Origin: Bacillota bacterium
GTDB lineage: Bacteria > Bacillota > Bacilli > Paenibacillales > Paenibacillaceae
DNA: 64,000 nucleotides
Assembly (NCBI GenBank): GCA_023460795.1
Contig: JAEWPC010000033.1
Span: 62,001 to 126,000, forward strand
Direction: 5' to 3'
The notes under the pieces were generated by a model. It had not been told where the DNA came from. It saw only the letters and a list, made by a program, of their open reading frames with translations, and searched no databases. Both the position numbers and the translations under genes were made by a program. Shown one piece after another: positions 59,076-64,000 of this stretch. Each line of letters begins with the position of its first letter. Positions within the stretch are counted from its first letter, which is position 1.

Positions 59076-60902
59076 TTGAATAACGGCATGATCCCTCAAT
59101 CCGTCATCGATGAAGTGCTCAGGCGCAATGACATTGCCGAAACCGTAGGGAAAGTCGTCCATCTTGTCAAGAACGGCAAATACCTTAAAGGCCTTTGTCC
59201 TTTTCATTCCGAGAGAACTCCTTCATTTACGGTAACGCCCGAGAAGCAAATTTATCATTGCTACGGCTGCGGTAAAGGCGGCAACGTCATCAAGTTCGTG
59301 ATGGACATGGAGAGCCTGTCGTTCCCGGAAGCGGTGAAGCAGCTCGCGGAAGATATCGGATTGCCCGTTACTTGGTCCGCGGCCAGCAATACGGAGTTGA
59401 CGCCGCAGCAGCAGGAGAAGCAACGACTGGTAGAAGCGCATGAATACACGGCTAAGCTGTATCATTACATTCTGCGCAATACGGAACCGGCTAAACAGGC
59501 GATGGACTACTTGCGAACCCGCGGGTTTACGGACAGCCTGATCGAGGAATTCGGAATCGGCTACGCTCCGGCTAGATGGGACACGCTTACCTCTGCGCTG
59601 GAACGCAAAGGCTATGACGCGAAAGAGATGGAAACGGGCGGATTATTATCTCGCAGGCAGGAAGGTGAAGGGTACGTCGATCGTTTTCGGGACAGAGTCA
59701 TGTTCCCGATCCAAGACGGCAACGGTCATACCATCGCGTTCGCGGGTCGTTTGATGACTGACGGTCAGCCTAAGTATTTGAACTCTCCCGAGAGCCCGCT
59801 CTTCAATAAGAGCCGAACGCTGTATCGGTTGCACGAAGCGAAACCTGCAATACGCCGCACGAGGCAAGCCGTTCTGTTCGAGGGTTACGTCGACGTCATT
59901 AAGGCATGGTCGGCCGGCGTATATAACGGCGTCGCGACGATGGGAACGGCGTTGACGGCGGAGCATGCGGCAGTGCTTAAGAGGTTCGCCGACGAAATCG
60001 TATTATGCTACGACGGAGACGACGCGGGACAAGCCGCCGCTCACAAGAGCATCCCGCTGCTTGAAGGCGCGGGGTTCCATGTTCGGGTCAGCGTGCTGCC
60101 TAACCGGATGGACCCGGACGAATATATCACGGCGAACGGGCCGGATTCATTCGTCAGGGAATGTATCGAAGGCGCGGTATCCGCCATTAAATTTCAGCTT
60201 ATATATTTAAGGAAAGCCCATATACTCCTAGAAGAAGATGGGAGAATCCGGTATTTGCGCGATGCGGTTAAGCTCGTGGCCAGACAAGAGTCTCCGACGG
60301 AACGGGAGCTGCTCCTGAAGGAGCTGTCCCAAGAGTTCGGCGTTTCGATCGACACGCTGAAGCAGGAGACCGCGGAGGTCCGGCAGCGGGAAAAATTGGG
60401 AAGCGCAAGGGATATTCCAAGCGGATCGTGGAATAATGAATGGAATGAAAAGCGCACTTCGTCCAGGCATCCTACGCTCGCGCCGGCCAACGTGCAAGCG
60501 GAGCGGCAATTGCTGGCATGGATGTTACTGGATGCGGATACGGCCGGTATCGTACAGGAACGGCTCGGGGATGATTTTCACGTAGAGGATCACGCGGCTC
60601 TTGCTGCTTATTTATATGCTTATTACGCTCAAGGCAACGATCCGGATGTCGGTCGGTTTATATCTACCTTGCAGGACGACCGCTTGGAAAGCCTTGCCAG
60701 CGCGGTCGCGCTCGATAACACGCCGTTCGACGAACGGGTGTTGGAAGACTGCCTCCGAACGATCGGCCGCGCGTCTCTCGCCAGAGAGATAGAACGGAAG
60801 AAGGAAGCCATGCAGCAGGCGGAGAGATCAGGCGATCCGATTAAAGCCGCACAAATTTTGACAGAGATTATAGCCTTGGAAAAGCAGCGCAAGCAGCAAT
60901 AA
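59076..60902 (+). CDS. dnaG: DNA primase
   Basis: Synthesises RNA primers at the replication fork, 608 residues. N-terminal CHC2-type zinc finger (CPFHSERTPSFTV...HCYGCGKGG), TOPRIM domain with FEGYVDVIKAW and CYDGDDAGQAAA, and a C-terminal helicase-interaction domain. TTG start at 59076 is supported by AAGGTGAT 6 bp upstream; ATG at 59088 is the alternative. It sits in the macromolecular-synthesis order dnaG-sigA. Confidence 0.97.
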   Translation: MNNGMIPQSVIDEVLRRNDIAETVGKVVHLVKNGKYLKGLCPFHSERTPSFTVTPEKQIYHCYGCGKGGNVIKFVMDMESLSFPEAVKQLAEDIGLPVTWSAASNTELTPQQQEKQRLVEAHEYTAKLYHYILRNTEPAKQAMDYLRTRGFTDSLIEEFGIGYAPARWDTLTSALERKGYDAKEMETGGLLSRRQEGEGYVDRFRDRVMFPIQDGNGHTIAFAGRLMTDGQPKYLNSPESPLFNKSRTLYRLHEAKPAIRRTRQAVLFEGYVDVIKAWSAGVYNGVATMGTALTAEHAAVLKRFADEIVLCYDGDDAGQAAAHKSIPLLEGAGFHVRVSVLPNRMDPDEYITANGPDSFVRECIEGAVSAIKFQLIYLRKAHILLEEDGRIRYLRDAVKLVARQESPTERELLLKELSQEFGVSIDTLKQETAEVRQREKLGSARDIPSGSWNNEWNEKRTSSRHPTLAPANVQAERQLLAWMLLDADTAGIVQERLGDDFHVEDHAALAAYLYAYYAQGNDPDVGRFISTLQDDRLESLASAVALDNTPFDERVLEDCLRTIGRASLAREIERKKEAMQQAERSGDPIKAAQILTEIIALEKQRKQQ

Positions 60903-60935
60903 CGCGCAGGCTGGCTAAGGAGGAGGGAGTCGGGA

Positions 60936-62060
60936 ATGGCGAACGATCAACACACAGGGCTTGAGACAGAATCGACGCTTGAACAGGTCAAAGCGCAACT
61001 GATGGAGCAAGGCAAGAAGAAATCCTCCTTGACCTATAAAGACATAATGGAGAAGTTGTCTCCTTTCGATCAAGACCCGGAGCAGATTGACGAATTTTTC
61101 GAACAACTAGCGGACTTGGGCATCGAAGTCGTGAACGATCATGATGAGATGGGCAGGCACGGGGAAGAAGAAGAGCGAGACGAATTCAACTTCGATGACG
61201 ATCTGTCGCTCCCGCCAGGCATCAAGATCAACGATCCCGTTCGCATGTACTTGAAAGAAATCGGGCGCGTACCGCTCCTCGGAGCAGACGACGAGATCGA
61301 CCTCGCGAAGAAAATCGAAGCCGGCGGAGCCGATGCCGAAGATGCCAAAAAAAGGCTGGCGGAGGCCAACCTACGTCTAGTCGTCAGTATCGCGAAGCGT
61401 TATGTCGGACGCGGAATGCTATTCCTCGATCTCATTCAAGAAGGCAACATGGGGCTTTTGAAAGCCGTCGAGAAGTTCGACTACGAGAAGGGCTTTAAAT
61501 TCAGTACTTACGCGACATGGTGGATTCGCCAAGCGATTACGCGCGCCATTGCGGACCAAGCCCGGACGATTCGGATTCCGGTTCACATGGTGGAGACGAT
61601 CAACAAGCTCATTCGCGTATCGCGCCAACTGTTGCAAGAGCTCGGCCGCGAGCCGGCGCCGGAAGAAATCGCCGAGCAGATGGAGCTAAGCGTGGACAAA
61701 GTCCGCGAAATTATGAAAATCGCGCAAGAACCGGTATCCTTGGAGACTCCGATCGGCGAAGAAGACGACTCGCATCTGGGCGATTTCATCGAGGATCAGG
61801 AAGCTCTGGCTCCAGCCGATGCGGCTGCTTACGAGCTGCTGAAAGAACAGCTCGAAGACGTGCTCGACACGCTTACCGAAAGAGAAGAGAACGTCCTTCG
61901 TCTTCGCTTCGGACTCGATGACGGCCGTACCCGTACCCTCGAGGAAGTGGGCAAAGTGTTCGGCGTCACGCGCGAGCGCATTCGCCAGATCGAGGCGAAA
62001 GCGTTGCGTAAGCTGCGCCACCCTAGCCGCAGCAAGCGCTTGAAAGATTTCTTGGAATAA
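60936..62060 (+). CDS. sigA: RNA polymerase primary sigma factor SigA (RpoD)
   Basis: Housekeeping sigma factor, 374 residues. Region 1.1 at the N-terminus, region 1.2-2 with [48 protein letters not shown] (2.3-2.4, -10 recognition), region 3 and region 4.2 [20 protein letters not shown] (-35 recognition). ATG follows GGAGGAGGGAG. A terminator is directly downstream. Confidence 0.99.
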   Translation: MANDQHTGLETESTLEQVKAQLMEQGKKKSSLTYKDIMEKLSPFDQDPEQIDEFFEQLADLGIEVVNDHDEMGRHGEEEERDEFNFDDDLSLPPGIKINDPVRMYLKEIGRVPLLGADDEIDLAKKIEAGGADAEDAKKRLAEANLRLVVSIAKRYVGRGMLFLDLIQEGNMGLLKAVEKFDYEKGFKFSTYATWWIRQAITRAIADQARTIRIPVHMVETINKLIRVSRQLLQELGREPAPEEIAEQMELSVDKVREIMKIAQEPVSLETPIGEEDDSHLGDFIEDQEALAPADAAAYELLKEQLEDVLDTLTEREENVLRLRFGLDDGRTRTLEEVGKVFGVTRERIRQIEAKALRKLRHPSRSKRLKDFLE

Positions 62061-62082
62061 CATCATGCCGAACGTTCGGATG

Positions 62083-62116
62083 AGACCTTTGGCCGTAACG
62101 GTTGAAGGTCTTTTTA
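62083..62116 (+). terminator. Intrinsic terminator after sigA
   Basis: AGACCTT and AAGGTCT arms with an inner GGCCGT/ACGGTT pairing, followed by TTTTATT. Confidence 0.85.
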
Positions 62117-62143
62117 TTCCGATGGAGCAAGGAGGAACGCTGC

Positions 62144-62977
62144 ATGGCTTCTGGCGATGACGAGAAGCGCAAAGCAATCGTGCTGGAAATCGAAGCATGG
62201 CGACGCAGCAAGCTGTTGCCCGAGCATTATTGCGATTTCTTGATCAATCTTTATTTGGATGACCTGAATGAACGTCCGAAAGGGATGGTCGGAAACGCGG
62301 TCAGGAAAATCGGGCAAGCGACAGGCAAACACTGGCTCCTTACATTTGGCATTTTTACCTTGATTTGTCTTGTTGTACTTCATTTTAGCGCGTTTCCTTT
62401 GGCATTGCAAATAGGATTGACCGGTGTCGTAACTGCCGCTTTCATCGGCTTTGCCGGTAAAATCCAAGAGCTTAGCGGGACGCGTAGCATGATGCTGGCG
62501 GGTACGGGCTGCTTCTTCTTGCTTGGTACGGGGTACAGCATTTGCCAATTGCACGGGTGGACAAGCGCCCTTGGGTATATTCTGCTGCTGGTCGTTTGCG
62601 CGGTCGTGTGGATCGTCAGCGGCATCGCATTGAACGCGTTTATCCTGCACGGCCTAGGATGGATTCTTGCGATCGCGGCGTATACGAAGCTGCTTGCCGA
62701 CCACGTGCCTCATCCGACCTGGCTGGAAGTTCAAATTTTCTGGCTTCCCGCGGCATTGTTGTTCGGCTGGCTAAGCTGGTTCGTGCACAATCGCTACCAG
62801 TCCAGCGGCGCGGTATTGTTCTCTGTCGCGCTCGTATTATGGTTCATGCCCGAAGTATACTCGGCCTTGTACGGAATCAATAAAGATTGGCTTCAAATCG
62901 AGTTATTGAGCAAAGTCGTTATCGTAGGTTTAGGAATGTTCCGCTTAAGAAAACAATGGATGGAATGGGTTGCATAA
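62144..62977 (+). CDS. Hypothetical multi-spanning membrane protein
   Basis: 277 residues. A soluble N-terminal region of about 75 residues (AIVLEIEAWRRSKLLPEHYCDFLINLYLDD) is followed by eight or so membrane helices. No transporter motif that I recognise; the N-terminal segment resembles the short domain before DUF2157-type membrane proteins, without certainty. ATG at 62144 has AAGGAGG upstream; the longer frame to 62102 begins inside the sigA terminator. It is 4 bp from trmK, so probably co-transcribed. Confidence 0.75.
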   Translation: MASGDDEKRKAIVLEIEAWRRSKLLPEHYCDFLINLYLDDLNERPKGMVGNAVRKIGQATGKHWLLTFGIFTLICLVVLHFSAFPLALQIGLTGVVTAAFIGFAGKIQELSGTRSMMLAGTGCFFLLGTGYSICQLHGWTSALGYILLLVVCAVVWIVSGIALNAFILHGLGWILAIAAYTKLLADHVPHPTWLEVQIFWLPAALLFGWLSWFVHNRYQSSGAVLFSVALVLWFMPEVYSALYGINKDWLQIELLSKVVIVGLGMFRLRKQWMEWVA

Positions 62978-62981
62978 CAAG

Positions 62982-63797
62982 ATGAAACAATCGGATCAAC
63001 GATTCGGAGCAGGCTTGAAGCTGTCCCGTCGATTGTCCGCGCTGGCCGAATGGGTTCCGCAAGGGGCAAGGCTCGCCGACATCGGGACGGACCATGCGCT
63101 GCTCCCCGTCTTTCTGGCGGGCAGCGGCCAAGTGGAGCTGGCGATCGCCGGCGACGTTAACGCAGGGCCGGTCGAAGCAGCCAAAAGACAAGTAAGGGAC
63201 GCCGGACTCGATGCGCTCGTATCGGTGCGGCTAGGAGACGGATTAGCGGTCGTCGAACCGGGAGAAGTCGATACGGTATCGATCGCCGGCATGGGCGGCA
63301 GCTTGATGGTGCGTATCCTTGATCAAGGGATATCGCGCTTAGAAGGCGTGAATACGCTGATCTTATCTCCGCACGTCGCGGAGGATCAGGTTAGAAGATG
63401 GCTTACCGAGCATCAATATGCGATCGACCGGGAAACTTTGATCGAGGAAGACGGCGTTATCTATTCGATCATTCGCGCGGTCAAAGTATACGATGAGGCG
63501 GAGGCGCGCGATATAGCGGCTAGGCTCTACGACACGGGGATTCTGGCGCCCAAGTTAGTTAAGGTATCTCCGTCGCTCCTATACGAGATGGGGCCGTTGT
63601 TACTCCGCGAGCCAACGGAGGCGTTCCGTCGCAAGTGGGAGCAGGAGATTGCCAAGCGCGAGCGGGTCATCCTGCAGCTTCAACAGGCGGATGCGCCCGA
63701 GGCTGCCGAGAAGGCGAAGGAATGGCAGGAAGACGTGCGAGAAATCCGGGAGGTGCTGGGGTGTTTGCCCGAGGAGAAACGATCATCCAATTCATAG
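62982..63797 (+). CDS. trmK: tRNA (adenine(22)-N(1))-methyltransferase TrmK
   Basis: 271 residues. Methylates A22 of tRNA-Ser and tRNA-Tyr in Gram-positives. SAM motif I LADIGTDHALLPVFL, and VSIAGMGGSLMVRIL with the family NPPF-like position replaced as usual in TrmK; the C-terminal coiled coil (KWEQEIAKRERVILQLQQADA) is typical. ATG at 62982 chosen; a TTG 12 bp upstream is possible, and neither has a strong ribosome site. Overlaps the next gene by 37 bp. Confidence 0.93.
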   Translation: MKQSDQRFGAGLKLSRRLSALAEWVPQGARLADIGTDHALLPVFLAGSGQVELAIAGDVNAGPVEAAKRQVRDAGLDALVSVRLGDGLAVVEPGEVDTVSIAGMGGSLMVRILDQGISRLEGVNTLILSPHVAEDQVRRWLTEHQYAIDRETLIEEDGVIYSIIRAVKVYDEAEARDIAARLYDTGILAPKLVKVSPSLLYEMGPLLLREPTEAFRRKWEQEIAKRERVILQLQQADAPEAAEKAKEWQEDVREIREVLGCLPEEKRSSNS

Positions 63798-64000
63798 AGC
63801 GGTTGGCTCCCAAGCATTATGCGGTCGAGGGCGATAAGATCGGCCTTCAGGTAGGCTCATCTGCGCGCGAAGTGCGGCGGGTGCTCATCGCGCTCGACGT
63901 GAATTCCGCTGTCGTAGAAGAAGCCGCCGAGTTAGGCGCGGAGCTTATAATCGCCCACCATGCGGTCATTTACAGACCGCTGGCGAACCTCCGTACGGAT
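63761..64000 (+). CDS. Nif3-like dinuclear metal center protein (YqfO), 3' truncated by window edge
   Basis: 80 residues visible, GTG start at 63761 with GGGAGGTG upstream. Begins MFARGETIIQFIERLAPKHYA, then DKIGLQVGS, VLIALDVNSAVVEEA, and IIAHHAVIYRPL, which holds the metal-binding His pair of the Nif3/NIF3L1 family. In Bacilli it follows trmK after sigA, as here. The rest of the gene lies beyond the window. Confidence 0.92.
   Translation, partial: MFARGETIIQFIERLAPKHYAVEGDKIGLQVGSSAREVRRVLIALDVNSAVVEEAAELGAELIIAHHAVIYRPLANLRTD

Overview
The window is a compact, GC-rich chromosome segment of an endospore-forming Firmicute, most likely Paenibacillaceae (Cohnella or Paenibacillus). Evidence: ger-type germinant receptor genes, YqfC/YqfD sporulation genes, the hrcA-grpE-dnaK-dnaJ order with a CIRCE operator, the nfeD-floA-yqfC-yqfD-phoH-pgpH-ybeY-dgkA-cdd-era-recO-glyQS order known from Bacilli, and AddAB instead of RecBCD. 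No rRNA, tRNA, CRISPR, transposase or phage gene was found. Layout: 1-3.8 kb holds a germinant receptor operon (A subunit cut by the window edge, then B, C and a 51-aa membrane ORF). 3.9-4.4 kb holds a GNAT acetyltransferase. 4.4-9.3 kb is the class I heat-shock operon. 9.4-17.6 kb holds two small ORFs, prmA, a site-2 protease, rsmE, mtaB, a Nudix gene, deoC, a convergent Na/Pi cotransporter-like gene and an RlmI-type methyltransferase. 17.7-18.5 kb has a 73-aa ORF behind two Spo0A-box-like sites and an 8 x 51-bp tandem array. 18.6-28.4 kb holds addB-addA, membrane/small proteins, a HIT hydrolase, rpsU and yqeY. 28.5-45.9 kb is the conserved nfeD-to-ppsR stretch, interrupted by a TetR/membrane hydrolase pair, a second tandem array bounded by 20-bp inverted repeats, and a glycine T-box. 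58.6-64 kb is yqxD-dnaG-sigA-membrane protein-trmK-nif3-like (cut by the edge). Between ppsR and yqxD, which I believe are close neighbours in related genomes, lies an accessory block of about 12.4 kb (45.9-58.2 kb). On the minus strand are seven tightly packed genes: a mannose-1-phosphate guanylyltransferase, a membrane protein with a degenerate GGDEF domain, a BcsB-like periplasmic/surface subunit, a small coiled-coil protein, a GT2 synthase with two N-terminal MshEN-type c-di-GMP-binding modules, a polyprenyl-phosphate mannosyl-synthase-like GT2 and a multi-spanning GT-C-like glycosyltransferase. Four convergent plus-strand genes (half-size EamA/SMR-like protein, LbH acyltransferase, Gfo/Idh/MocA oxidoreductase, TIM-barrel-like protein) end against it. 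Together they read as a c-di-GMP-gated exopolysaccharide secretion system, probably mannose-containing, in which MshEN takes the place of the PilZ sensor of BcsA. This is the most interesting system in the window. A second theme is repeats: two minisatellite arrays of different sequence share a 34-bp leader, and a 41/42-bp element is fused to the Shine-Dalgarno sequences of nfeD, era and glyQ.
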